Assembly: GCA_039105265.1 (NCBI GenBank) | Contig: JAPFFF010000059.1 | Span: 62,001 to 126,000 of the forward strand | DNA from: Tritrichomonas musculus | Taxonomy: Eukaryota > Parabasalia > Tritrichomonadida > Tritrichomonadidae | DNA: 64,000 nucleotides | Reading direction: 5' to 3' | Shown here: piece by piece, positions 29,301 to 38,174 of the stretch | Position numbering within the stretch: the first letter of the stretch is position 1 | How the letters are laid out: each line of letters begins with the position of its first letter | Program-made: the position numbers and the translations under genes | Notes under the pieces: model-generated | What the model saw: only the letters and a program-made list of their open reading frames with translations | What the model was told of the DNA's origin: nothing | Databases searched by the model: none

Positions 29301-31997
29301 ATGAACGGTGATTTGAGTATAATGAATCAAACAAGTCAGGATTTAATTGAATCGAATAAACCAGTTTTTAAGTGCAAAATAATTGAAGCAGATAATTCTC
29401 TCAAATTACACAAAAGTGACGTTCATTATTTCTATAAGCCTTCAATTATTTCAGATGATAATGATTATTATAAAATGATTTTTGAAGTACCCTCAGATTA
29501 TACAATACCACCGCATTTACAATTTAAATTCAAAGAATATTGTTTTGGAAATAAATGGGACTTAATATGGGATGGAACTAAATGGGATGGCAAAAATATC
29601 CAAGGCAAATCAAATGGAAAAATAATAAATAAATGCAATACAAGAGCAAAAAAAGATGCTTATGATGCTATTGGTGCATGTGTTATGATGAAGAATGATG
29701 ACTGGAATAAAAAATTCTTTACTGATAATATATGGTATACAAATGTTAATGAAAAGAATTTAATGCAAGCTTTTATCAGAAGACCTGTTAGAGGAGAAGG
29801 ATGGGAAAAAGATGGCAAAATTGAATTGAAAGTGAAATTTAATGATGGCACTTTGAAAAATGGAAATGAAATAGGTGTTGATTGGGGAAACACAAATTTC
29901 AGTCATTCAGTTGAAGGCTATGATCTTTATGCAATTGAAATATTAATATATAATTATTCGAAACGAACTTTTGAGGTGAAAAACATTGAGGAAATTTTCT
30001 TGGATATCTATTCACCAAATTCAGATATAGCAAATCGAATGTCATTTCGCCTTGAGGGAGTTCACCATGTTGAAAGGAACGATACAGCTTATTGCGATAC
30101 TATCGGTGTTCTCGATACAATTGAAAAAATCTCTTATCGTTATGAAGATTCAAAAATTGATGCAAGTCATAGAAATATTGAATTATATCTGAAAAAGGAT
30201 TTGGTGGATCCAGTAGATGAGGTCAATTGGGATGGAATTATGAATCCTTTCAAATATATTATTCAGCAACAATTTTATGAAATAACACCAAATCCAAATG
30301 CAGCAACCACACTTTATACAGATTATAATATCACAAGTTCTAAAATCATAACCGCCGATAACATCACGACGATGAGAAGTGATTTAAATTTAGTGACAAA
30401 TAATTTGGATGTCGTATCGTACGATTTGAATGAAATGAGTCATAGAGTTAACGTACTTGATTCAGAAATGGTTCAAGTCAAAAACATAACTCAACATTTA
30501 GAGAATGACGTTAAGAATTTAAGAATTGTCTCATATACAGCCCTAGCTTTTGGTATTGCAGGTACAGTGGGGAGTGCAGCATCTATCGGCAGGCAACTTT
30601 TTCCACATGGTATCAGAATTTTAAAAGCAGCTTTTTCTAGCTTTTTCAGAGGTATGTTTAGTAGGTCCAGAGTTTTGGGTGCTCCTGATTGGACCAGATT
30701 ACGAATTATGTTCGGAAATATTGCTGTTAGAAGCATAACCACCGATATTTCACCTGTTATTAATTGGTGTAATTCAGAATATAAACAATTAGACGATATA
30801 ACTTTTGATAACGAAGATGAAAATCCAGAAGAATATTCGTTATCAGTTGAAGCCGCTTATGAATTATGTAATCAATTCAGAGAAACATTGAAACCTATTT
30901 TAAAATTATTGGCCTTAAAGATCGATGAAATAGCCAATGAATTTGAATATAATGATTTTATTTCAAAAAGTGATTTGAAAAGAGACGATACAATTGACAT
31001 TAATGGCAAATTAATTGATGGCAAAATACATTTAGAAGCTGAGGATACAATAAGTGAAGGAATTATCAAAGTCAGGATTATGATCATGAAAGTAAGCGAA
31101 TATAATGATATAGACTATGAAGAGAATTATCCAATAATTCATATATCAAATGGAGAGATATCGAACTATGAGGGCACAGAGAACTTTCCAACTGCATCTC
31201 TCCAAGACAAAACTATAATTATTGATAACCCAAAGAGATATAGAATTAGTGCAATCAGCATCAAAGAGAACACAGCGATAAGAAGTATGAAATATACTGT
31301 AAATGATATAGCATATATGAGTGACATTGATGCGCTTAATAAAAAGATTGATCAAATAGAAGAAAACTCACATACAAACGATGAAAACATAGCAAAAATA
31401 ATGAATACTTATCCTACTGTTGATGAAACAAATGAGGCTTTAGATGTGCTCAAAGGCAGAATTGAAACATTAGAGGCTGAAAATACCTCATTAAAGGCTA
31501 CGATAGCCGCTTTTGAAGCCAGATTTGCTGCTCTCGAAGGCAAATCAGATCCAGATTTATCCATATATGCATTAAAAGATGACATACCAGATATGAATAA
31601 TTTGATAAAACTGGCAAAAGTTAATTATACCTTTGATAACAAATCTGAAGGAATAATTCGATATAATTTAGAAAAAGCACTTGACAATTATGAAGCAACA
31701 ATGTATCTTTCTTATCCTGAAACTAAAAATAATATTGTGACTCAGAAAATAATCAAAGTCAATGTTTCATTTAATTCTGCAAATTCGCCTTCATCTGAAT
31801 ATCAATGTGAACCAACAGAAATTTATTTGAATAATATACGATTTCCGTTAGACAAAACAACTTTCAATGTTATTTCTATTGCTCAATCAATAGTTTTCAA
31901 CAGTTCATTTTTCAAAAATGGAATTTCAAATTCTGAAAATCCAAAATGTGAAATATTTACAAGAACACCATATGCTACCCTATTGGATATAGCATAA
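29301..31997 (+). CDS. Fibre/spike-like protein of viral-type block (long paralogue)
   Basis: 898 aa from the ATG at 29301; the frame is open upstream only into the inverted 60-bp copy, so this is the first credible start. Residues about 1-330 form a beta-rich domain absent from the shorter paralogue. 370-420 is a coiled-coil stretch; 425-465 a small, glycine- and alanine-rich hydrophobic segment (ALAFGIAGTVGSAASIGRQL) followed by basic residues. 490-680 is a domain shared with 34613-36553 (TDISPVINWC; IHLEAEDTISEGIIK). 690-770 is a heptad coiled coil (IETLEAENTSLKATIAAFEA) and 790-898 a shared C-terminal domain (EYQCEPTEIYLNNIRFPL). Coiled-coil stalk plus terminal domain resembles viral fibres or adhesins; function is inference. 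Stop overlaps TAAA. Confidence 0.65.
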   Translation: MNGDLSIMNQTSQDLIESNKPVFKCKIIEADNSLKLHKSDVHYFYKPSIISDDNDYYKMIFEVPSDYTIPPHLQFKFKEYCFGNKWDLIWDGTKWDGKNIQGKSNGKIINKCNTRAKKDAYDAIGACVMMKNDDWNKKFFTDNIWYTNVNEKNLMQAFIRRPVRGEGWEKDGKIELKVKFNDGTLKNGNEIGVDWGNTNFSHSVEGYDLYAIEILIYNYSKRTFEVKNIEEIFLDIYSPNSDIANRMSFRLEGVHHVERNDTAYCDTIGVLDTIEKISYRYEDSKIDASHRNIELYLKKDLVDPVDEVNWDGIMNPFKYIIQQQFYEITPNPNAATTLYTDYNITSSKIITADNITTMRSDLNLVTNNLDVVSYDLNEMSHRVNVLDSEMVQVKNITQHLENDVKNLRIVSYTALAFGIAGTVGSAASIGRQLFPHGIRILKAAFSSFFRGMFSRSRVLGAPDWTRLRIMFGNIAVRSITTDISPVINWCNSEYKQLDDITFDNEDENPEEYSLSVEAAYELCNQFRETLKPILKLLALKIDEIANEFEYNDFISKSDLKRDDTIDINGKLIDGKIHLEAEDTISEGIIKVRIMIMKVSEYNDIDYEENYPIIHISNGEISNYEGTENFPTASLQDKTIIIDNPKRYRISAISIKENTAIRSMKYTVNDIAYMSDIDALNKKIDQIEENSHTNDENIAKIMNTYPTVDETNEALDVLKGRIETLEAENTSLKATIAAFEARFAALEGKSDPDLSIYALKDDIPDMNNLIKLAKVNYTFDNKSEGIIRYNLEKALDNYEATMYLSYPETKNNIVTQKIIKVNVSFNSANSPSSEYQCEPTEIYLNNIRFPLDKTTFNVISIAQSIVFNSSFFKNGISNSENPKCEIFTRTPYATLLDIA

Positions 31998-32037
31998 ACT
32001 TTAAAATGGTTATGTTTTTTTTGTTCAAAGTTCCCTA

Positions 32038-32103
32038 GTGATATCAGTCGGCGCAGTTAGGTCTGGGCGACCGTTAAGGGCGCACAGCCTAACGTATACT
32101 ACT
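32038..32103. repeat. GC-rich hairpin terminus ending ACTACT (copy A)
   Basis: A GC-rich island in AT-rich DNA with inverted GTTAGGtCTG / CAGCCTAAC arms and the end CGTATACTACT. It aligns with the island ending at 37184 (AGCCTACCGTTAACTACT). Interpreted as the right end of a first element carrying the long fibre-like gene. Confidence 0.5.
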
Positions 32104-32437
32104 AGATAGATTTGATAGTAATTATGTAGTATTTAAACCAATATTGATATCACTTTGGAAGAGGCAACAATTGAAATATAATGATTTATGCAAGCTGTTT
32201 GAATGTGAAAAATTATATATTAAAGCCAAATCTAAAGGTGCACATTACAACATAAACACTAAAGAGAATCTACAAAATTTGGTCATTGAACGTGAACCAA
32301 AAAAGTTTACCAATAGAGATGGAAAAGAAATAGTATACCATGATATTCGAAATTATGACACATACAGTTTGGTTAAAGAAATAGAATCCCGTTTAAAGAC
32401 TAACTATCAGCAATTCATCAAAGAATGTGGCTTGTGA
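32093..32437 (+). CDS. Small unknown ORF, probably 5'-truncated
   Basis: The open frame begins inside the GC-rich terminus and encodes about 110 residues, ending at 32437. There is no ATG near its start, so it looks like the 3' end of a gene cut at the element junction at 32103. The basic, helical sequence (LCKLFECEKLYIKAKSKG) is not recognised. A second GC-rich patch (about 32446-32486) follows it. Confidence 0.4.
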   Translation, partial: RILLDRFDSNYVVFKPILISLWKRQQLKYNDLCKLFECEKLYIKAKSKGAHYNINTKENLQNLVIEREPKKFTNRDGKEIVYHDIRNYDTYSLVKEIESRLKTNYQQFIKECGL

Positions 32438-32584
32438 AAACACAAGACTCAAGCTCGACTCGCAGAGGCTCGTCAGATGACGCTGCTTGTGGCTTATAAA
32501 AGGTATACTTATATGGGCCATTATTTTTTTGCATTTGCATAAGCAAAGGCCAAACAAAAAAGTTTGTCATTTAATAGCATTCAA

Positions 32585-33319
32585 ATGAGTAAAACAAATG
32601 CTACACTCAAACCTGGTCATGTAATACAAGGTAATAATACTCAAAAATTATTAGGATACTGTAATAGATTGAACAATGAATTAGGGTTTAATATTATCAC
32701 TACTTCAGGAGGATATGTACTTAGGGACAGTACATATGCTAGACGTTTAATAGAACCTCTTAACGAATTTCAATTTGGTTTACGTGAAGGGAATAGTGTT
32801 AATGATACTACCATGAATAATTTCATTGAAAGGGTTCAAAATGAAAATCCATATGATAGACCAATAGATTATTCTGATTTAAAAGATTTTAATGATTATC
32901 AGTTTAGTAAATGGGCTAGAACAAATAATGGTGTTTATAATGAACTCACAACAAGAATTAAGTCCCGAACACTTGAACAATATAAAAAGACGTATCCAAG
33001 AAATGTTATATATACTATCATTAGAATACTCAATGAACATGATTTTGCATCAAATGATAATATTCACCATAAATATGTAAGGCGCATATATCAAGAAAGT
33101 CTGGACCATTTCACAAATAGAGTATATCCACAGAGTGAAGGTGCTTCTAGCGACAATAATATTGTTCCCCCTTCTCAAACAGAGTTTGGGTCTGCTCCTT
33201 TCTTTAGATTTGGTGCGGCAGAGACTTTTCCAGAATTGAATCCATTGAATGAATTAAGAAGAAGACCCCCTAATGAAACAACTCCAATTATAGATAACAC
33301 TAATATTAATAATCAATAA
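32585..33319 (+). CDS. Unknown protein of viral-type block (244 aa)
   Basis: Starts at the ATG at 32585, about 17 bases after an initiator-like TCATT; the frame is open slightly upstream without ATG. Mostly helical, basic N-terminal half with a repeated YxRRxxE/L pattern, then a Ser/Pro-rich linker and a C-terminal NELRRRPPNETTP tail. No known domain. It is the first of three tightly spaced co-oriented genes (22 bp to the next), as in viral structural gene clusters. The stop is in TAAA. Confidence 0.6.
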   Translation: MSKTNATLKPGHVIQGNNTQKLLGYCNRLNNELGFNIITTSGGYVLRDSTYARRLIEPLNEFQFGLREGNSVNDTTMNNFIERVQNENPYDRPIDYSDLKDFNDYQFSKWARTNNGVYNELTTRIKSRTLEQYKKTYPRNVIYTIIRILNEHDFASNDNIHHKYVRRIYQESLDHFTNRVYPQSEGASSDNNIVPPSQTEFGSAPFFRFGAAETFPELNPLNELRRRPPNETTPIIDNTNINNQ

Positions 33320-33341
33320 ACCATTTTTATTTCAAAATCAA

Positions 33342-34565
33342 ATGGCACAACAAGTAGATTTACAGAATATAGTTAATTACTACAATTCTTTTGCTCAAAA
33401 TCCTGTAGATATAAATAATATAGCGAACAATGTCCAAGAAATTCAAAGAATAGCGATTGAATCAATAAACCATTTACGACATCGACCAGGTAGGGTTGGT
33501 GGACCAAAACAAGGAATGAATTCATTATGGGATATCGTTCTAGACAATAAAAAAGACATCAAAAGAAGAAGAAAAGCAATGACCCTTGCTGGGGCTCAAG
33601 ATATTGTTAATAAAAGAAATGCAGCAAATCCTAATAGTCAACCATGGTCTGTATCAGATGAAGATGTTAACGGGGATAATATTCCAGATATTATTATTAA
33701 AAATGGTAGCAACAATCCAATATACATTAATGGATACACAACAGCAAAGTCAGATTGGCCTGCACGATTTCATTTCTATACAGATTATGATGCAGCTGCT
33801 AGAAAACAATATAGGAATGATCATGGCGGAAAATCAATCACTGTTCCAATATATCTCAAGGAGAAATTGAATTATACTTATAATAATGACCTCAATGGAA
33901 ATCCACAACATTTAGGTGAGATGACAGGCTATACAATGCCTGAAGCATGGAGAAATTACAAGTTAGATGGGTACAGTTTCGTTAAGGAGAAGCGAAAGAA
34001 TGCCTTTGCTAGATTCCGCGATTTTGTTGTTAGTCATGTTGTTGAAGATGTTATTAACGCTCTTAGGACTCAAAACATATTAGATATCACTCCTAAATTC
34101 AAGGCAAGACTAATTATGATGGCTACGTCAAAATTATGGAAACACTATATACTTAGTACAGTTGCTCGTAAACGTGGTTTATCTTCAGTAGAAAATGAAG
34201 AGTTTAAGAAATGGTGTAAGAAGAGTGAAGGAAAACGAATAGTTGATGCAGAAGTTTCAAGCCTATTATTACATGTTCTTCATACTAATGGAAATCATTG
34301 GACTGCTGAACAAAGAGCACAACTCAGAAATAAGATTTATAATGATTTCGGACACGCTATGGTAGAATCAGCTCAAGAAGTCAATGAACGTGAAAGGGAA
34401 AATTTGATACACGACCAATATACTGGACGAGAACAACAAAACATGCAGTACGACCATCGAAATGATGATGAAGGAGGTGAATGGCACGATGGTATCACAC
34501 AAGAATATAATCGAGAACAGAATGGCGAATGGGAATTAGAAGATGATGAGGCATTTTTAAACTAA
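33342..34565 (+). CDS. Unknown protein of viral-type block (407 aa)
   Basis: ATG at 33342, preceded by TTTCAAAATCAA. An N-terminal helical region (1-60) is followed by a basic patch (KKDIKRRRKAMTLAGAQDIV). Near 105-130 is a Ca-loop-like DVNGDNIPDIIIKNG resembling dockerin/FG-GAP loops, then a conserved-looking mixed domain, a helical region (FRDFVVSHVVEDVINALR) and a very acidic Glu/Asp-rich C-terminus. No catalytic motif seen. Position and composition suggest a minor virion or scaffold-type protein, as inference only. Stop overlaps TAAA; 47 bp to the next gene. Confidence 0.6.
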   Translation: MAQQVDLQNIVNYYNSFAQNPVDINNIANNVQEIQRIAIESINHLRHRPGRVGGPKQGMNSLWDIVLDNKKDIKRRRKAMTLAGAQDIVNKRNAANPNSQPWSVSDEDVNGDNIPDIIIKNGSNNPIYINGYTTAKSDWPARFHFYTDYDAAARKQYRNDHGGKSITVPIYLKEKLNYTYNNDLNGNPQHLGEMTGYTMPEAWRNYKLDGYSFVKEKRKNAFARFRDFVVSHVVEDVINALRTQNILDITPKFKARLIMMATSKLWKHYILSTVARKRGLSSVENEEFKKWCKKSEGKRIVDAEVSSLLLHVLHTNGNHWTAEQRAQLRNKIYNDFGHAMVESAQEVNERERENLIHDQYTGREQQNMQYDHRNDDEGGEWHDGITQEYNREQNGEWELEDDEAFLN

Positions 34566-34612
34566 ACATAATGTGAGTCTTTTTTTGCATATCTATTAAT
34601 ATGTAAATTGGA

Positions 34613-36553
34613 ATGCAATTAGCTCCAGAAGGTGTTAAATTCTTATCAAAAACTATTTCTGATACTGCATCTGGTCAAATCAAACAAAAATCAGGAGGGT
34701 TCTTACAAAGAATTGGTACAAGAATTCAAAAATGGTGGAGAAGTAGAGGTTATCAAAAAATAGGTGAAATGGAATTATTTGATATACCTTCAGTTGCCAC
34801 TCGGTCAATTCAATCAACAACTGATATAACTCCTATTTTAACTTGGTGCAATCAAGAAATGCAACCCTTACCTGATGAAACTTTTGATGATGAATTTGAT
34901 GACCCTGAGAAAGCTGTTTTATCAATTAGAGCAACAGAAGAAATGTGTAACCAAATTAGAGATAGCTTAAAGAAACCATTTAAATTACTTGCAGAAAAAT
35001 TAAATGAATTAGACGGGAATAATTATATTTCACAGAATGATTTGGTTAGAGATGATACAATAGATGTTGTTGGTAAATATGTCAATGGTGAGGTCCATTT
35101 AGAAGCAGAAGACACAATAACAGATGGAACAATTAAAGCAAGGTTTTTGGTCCAAAAAATTAGTGAATACAATGATGTTGATTATGAAGAGAATATAGTT
35201 ACTATAAATATTACTGGTGGGGTAATAAATTATCAAGGAACAAATGATTTCCCTAGCTGCACCATGACTGCAAAGCAGACCCTTGCTGAAGGGCAAGTGA
35301 ATGATATGGTATTTATTATATCAAATCCAAATAAACTTAGGGTTGGTGGAATACAGATTAAAGAAAATACATGTTTGAGACATATGGACTTTACACTAAA
35401 TGATTTAGCATATACTTGTGATATAGATGCTTTACATAAGAAGATAAATGGAATGCATGAGCAGATAGAAAAGAATGATACAGCTCTAGCTACTACATTA
35501 AATGAATTCCCAACTGTTGATGAAGTAAATGAAGCATTAGATGAATTGAAAAATAATATGGTAAACATGGATAACCTGTATACAAAAGAGGAAGCGGATG
35601 TAAAATATCGAAGCAAAAATGATTTGATATTTAAAGATGCTGTCGATGTGCCTTTTGAAAATGTACAAGATAGTTCAGGATCGTGGGAAGTCAAAATAAA
35701 ATTGACTAGGGGAACTCGCCTTGTTGGAACAATATCAAATAATGATGGCTTTGTAAAAGAGTTTGATTATTTGTTTGATTATAATGGTGTTATTACTGAA
35801 GATGGAGATGTTAATGTCGATTTTGAAATTGACGGAACAACTTATTACTTAACTTATTATAAAAGTGATAGTAATGGTCTGTGCTTTTATATCGATAATG
35901 GGGCAGACTATTTTGATACCAAATTAATATTAGCGGAAAAAATATTGAAGCAAGATAAAATAGCATTGAAAAGTGAGATTCCTGAACCTGTTGATTTGAC
36001 CAATTATGCTTTGAAAAGCGAAAATGATGAACTGAAGACAAAATTAAATACTTATAGTAAATCTCAACAAGATTTGGCTCGTCTCGTTGGTGAACATGTT
36101 GCTAGTATCATAACAATAAATAGCAAAATTTCAAATTTAGAGAGTGAGAATGCAGCATTAAAGGATAGGTTAGCTGCGTTAGAAAATATTTTAACACTAA
36201 TCAAGTATACATTCAGCATACCAAATAATAATACCATTCATTACCAATTTGAAAAACAACTTGATGCATATGAGGGAACACTCTATTTGAATTATAATGA
36301 AACCAGAGATAATGTTGTCAGTGAAAAAGAAATCAAAATCAATATATCATTCAATGTTAATAATACTCCTAAGTATGAATATCAATGCGAACCAAATAAG
36401 ATATGGATAAACAATATTGAATTTCCATTAAGTAGTGGCAATTTAATGGTCAATGCAACAGCTAATTTCATAGCGATTAATTCGACATTCTTTACATCAA
36501 ATGGTATCTTACTTGAAGATAACACTAAGAATGAGATGCATTCATTACTGTAA
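34613..36553 (+). CDS. Fibre/spike-like protein (short paralogue)
   Basis: 646 aa from the ATG at 34613. Paralogue of 29301-31997 but lacking its N-terminal 330-residue domain. It starts with a short basic segment (RIQKWWRSRGYQK), then the shared domain (TDITPILTWCNQEMQPL; VHLEAEDTITDGTIK; IKENTCLRHMDFTLNDLAY). A unique insert near 330-440 (LYTKEEADVKYRSKNDL, a pattern common in trimeric fibre stalks) precedes a heptad coiled coil (ISNLESENAALKDRLAALE) and the shared C-terminal domain (EYQCEPNKIWINNIEFPL). Two versions in one block suggest modular exchange of the exposed part. Stop overlaps TAAA. Confidence 0.65.
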   Translation: MQLAPEGVKFLSKTISDTASGQIKQKSGGFLQRIGTRIQKWWRSRGYQKIGEMELFDIPSVATRSIQSTTDITPILTWCNQEMQPLPDETFDDEFDDPEKAVLSIRATEEMCNQIRDSLKKPFKLLAEKLNELDGNNYISQNDLVRDDTIDVVGKYVNGEVHLEAEDTITDGTIKARFLVQKISEYNDVDYEENIVTINITGGVINYQGTNDFPSCTMTAKQTLAEGQVNDMVFIISNPNKLRVGGIQIKENTCLRHMDFTLNDLAYTCDIDALHKKINGMHEQIEKNDTALATTLNEFPTVDEVNEALDELKNNMVNMDNLYTKEEADVKYRSKNDLIFKDAVDVPFENVQDSSGSWEVKIKLTRGTRLVGTISNNDGFVKEFDYLFDYNGVITEDGDVNVDFEIDGTTYYLTYYKSDSNGLCFYIDNGADYFDTKLILAEKILKQDKIALKSEIPEPVDLTNYALKSENDELKTKLNTYSKSQQDLARLVGEHVASIITINSKISNLESENAALKDRLAALENILTLIKYTFSIPNNNTIHYQFEKQLDAYEGTLYLNYNETRDNVVSEKEIKINISFNVNNTPKYEYQCEPNKIWINNIEFPLSSGNLMVNATANFIAINSTFFTSNGILLEDNTKNEMHSLL

Positions 36554-36652
36554 AGTATCATTTATTACTTTTCCGAGATGATAATACAAAAAGGTGTTTG
36601 CTCTTCAGCTGGATTTAGTCTCGGGTACATTTCAATCGTGGAAAATATTTTT

Positions 36653-36955
36653 TTATTCCATAATTTGGTGGTGCTCATCAAAACATCTATATCTTGGTGC
36701 ATCTCTTTCTCTTTCCCTATCATAATCATCATTGTATTTCAAGACTGCTGCACGCCTAAATTTAGCATATCTGAATCCACTAAATGTATTCCTTTCATCT
36801 AGTACTTCAATGATGACATATCCATGCGAATCACATGTCCTAACATTTTTTTGTGAGTCGTATATTTGTTGTGTCTCACGTGATGTATAGTAGGGGTTTC
36901 TTAAAGTGAACTTTTTATACTGTGTCATAATTTTTAAATCAGAAGGGGTGTCCAT
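36653..36955 (-). CDS. Small unknown protein (100 aa), convergent at block end
   Basis: ATG at 36955, with a long array of AAAAAGTT boxes directly upstream. The sequence is polar and rich in Arg, Tyr and Asp (YDRERERDAPRYRC). No domain recognised. It is transcribed from the right terminus inward, converging on the short fibre-like gene, so the terminus probably serves as its promoter. Confidence 0.5.
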   Translation of the reverse strand: MDTPSDLKIMTQYKKFTLRNPYYTSRETQQIYDSQKNVRTCDSHGYVIIEVLDERNTFSGFRYAKFRRAAVLKYNDDYDRERERDAPRYRCFDEHHQIME

Positions 36956-36980
36956 TTAATAGCGGGAAAAAATTAATATA

Positions 36981-37090
36981 CTACTTTTTGAATAGAGAAC
37001 TTTTTGAATTATCAACTTTTTCTGAATGGGACTTTTTGAAATGGAAATTTTTTCTGAATAGAACTTTTTGAATAGAACTTTTTGAATGGG
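36981..37090 (-). promoter_or_regulatory. Array of six ATTCAAAAAGTT boxes
   Basis: Six imperfect copies of a motif reading ATTCAAAAAGTTC on the minus strand lie within 110 bp just upstream of the ATG at 36955. Single similar boxes precede several other genes here (near 10240, 44275 and 62560). A trichomonad promoter element is a reasonable guess. Confidence 0.5.
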
Positions 37091-37184
37091 GTCCAGGGGC
37101 GGGAGCCCTTGGAGTAGCGCGAACGTAGCGTAGCGGAGAGAAGCGCGGTAGGCTGGGGCTTGCCGGAGCCTACCGTTAACTACT
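37091..37184. repeat. GC-rich hairpin terminus ending ACTACT (copy B)
   Basis: A GC-rich island with arms GGTAGGCT / AGCCTACC and the end CCGTTAACTACT at 37184. Kinase coding sequence begins in frame at 37185, so this is the exact right end of the inserted block. Confidence 0.6.
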
Positions 37185-37555
37185 AATCCTTACAATGGCT
37201 CGATAAAAGTGCGTACATTTAGAGGATTTGTGAATAATATCGATCAAGGATATAGGCCAAATATTAATGTTGATGGAATTTCTGAAGAATTCGCTGATTT
37301 GATTGGAAGATGCTGGAATGCTGACCCTGACTGTCGTCCACCGTTCATTCAAATTGTAAAAGAACTTATGGATAAAAGGTAAGTCTATTTTACATCAGAA
37401 TTGATTGATGAAAAGGAGTAATCAACCATACTTATGTAAAATAGACTTACGAGACGCTTATCTTAAGTATGGTTGATGAAAAGGAGTTTGATGATTATAT
37501 TGAACTTGTTACAAAAGATTTAGACTTTTCTGATGTATCTGATCATCTTTAAATG
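37185..37555 (+). pseudogene. Protein kinase (TKL-like) C-terminal fragment
   Basis: Starting at 37185 the frame reads NPYNGSIKVRTF, then IDQGYRPNI and FADLIGRCWNADPDCRPPF: subdomains X-XI of a tyrosine-kinase-like kinase C-lobe. It ends at a TAA at 37380-37382 created by a 70-bp insertion. The likely remaining tail (MVDEKEFDDYIEL...) continues at about 37469-37552. The ATP-binding lobe and catalytic loop are absent, removed by the element whose end is at 37184. Confidence 0.75.
37380..37449. repeat. Snap-back insertion with 16-bp inverted arms
   Basis: TAAGTCTATTTTACAT (37380-37395) is repeated inverted at 37434-37449. Between them lie a direct copy and an inverted copy of the nearby 37464-37490 sequence (TAAGTATGGTTGAT / ATCAACCATACTTA). 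Confidence 0.7.
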
Positions 37556-38165
37556 GTAACAAAAACAATTTTTTTTTCTTTATTTATAAAATAAAAACTT
37601 TTTAATCTTACCAATAATATTAATAATAAAGAATTATTTTAAAAAATGTAATTAAATTTTTTGGTGGTGAACTTTTGCTATTGATTTATTTATGTCATGC
37701 CCATTTAAATATTATTGTTTTATTAATGATATTAACAAAGTTTCTTCAACAAAAGAGAGATATGAATTTGAATTCAAAAGTAAGTCATTTTGACAGTGGG
37801 ATTTAATGCATTGGCTTCAAGCTTCAATTTATCATAGGTTTCAATTCTCAAAAACTTCTCTTTTTTCTTTTCATAGTTATGCTGATCAAAAAACTCCACG
37901 TCTTTCATCATCATAGATTTAAATAGAATACGTTGCATTTTGATTTTAATTAATGAATTAATCTCATTCCATAAAAATCGTGAGAGTGAAAGAAAAAATG
38001 ATACATCTCATTTAATGTAAAAAAAGAAATGCTAAAAATGCTTCAGATTTTATATAAATTTTTTCTTAATCATCAATGAATATATTTTAAAGTATTTTGT
38101 GATTATATTTTACACTATGATTTAAATAACGTTGAAAAAAAAAATAGAATAATTTATCATTAACA
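37556..38165. other. AT-rich intergenic
   Basis: No supported gene or RNA between the kinase fragment and the 1.1-kb element. Confidence 0.35.
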
Positions 38166-38174
38166 AAATCTCAA

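Larger units (their letters stand above)
29224..37184. mobile_element. Virus/Maverick-like block (probably two partial elements)
   Basis: About 8 kb with compact plus-strand genes: two paralogous fibre-like proteins (29301-31997 and 34613-36553) and two unknown genes spaced by 22 and 47 bp, plus small ORFs. All four main genes end in TAAA. The right edge is exact: the GC-rich terminus ending ACTACT (37184) is followed immediately by in-frame kinase sequence. A similar GC-rich ACTACT terminus at 32103 implies a second element's end inside the block. Its reverse complement begins AGTAGT, as does the TIR of the polymerase element at 13031. No polymerase, integrase, ATPase or protease is present. 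Assignment to Mavericks is inference. Confidence 0.55.

Noticed and set aside
36578-36802. 74-aa hydrophobic plus-strand ORF at the end of the viral block
   Set aside because: Overlaps the minus-strand 100-aa ORF, which has the better promoter context; no domain.
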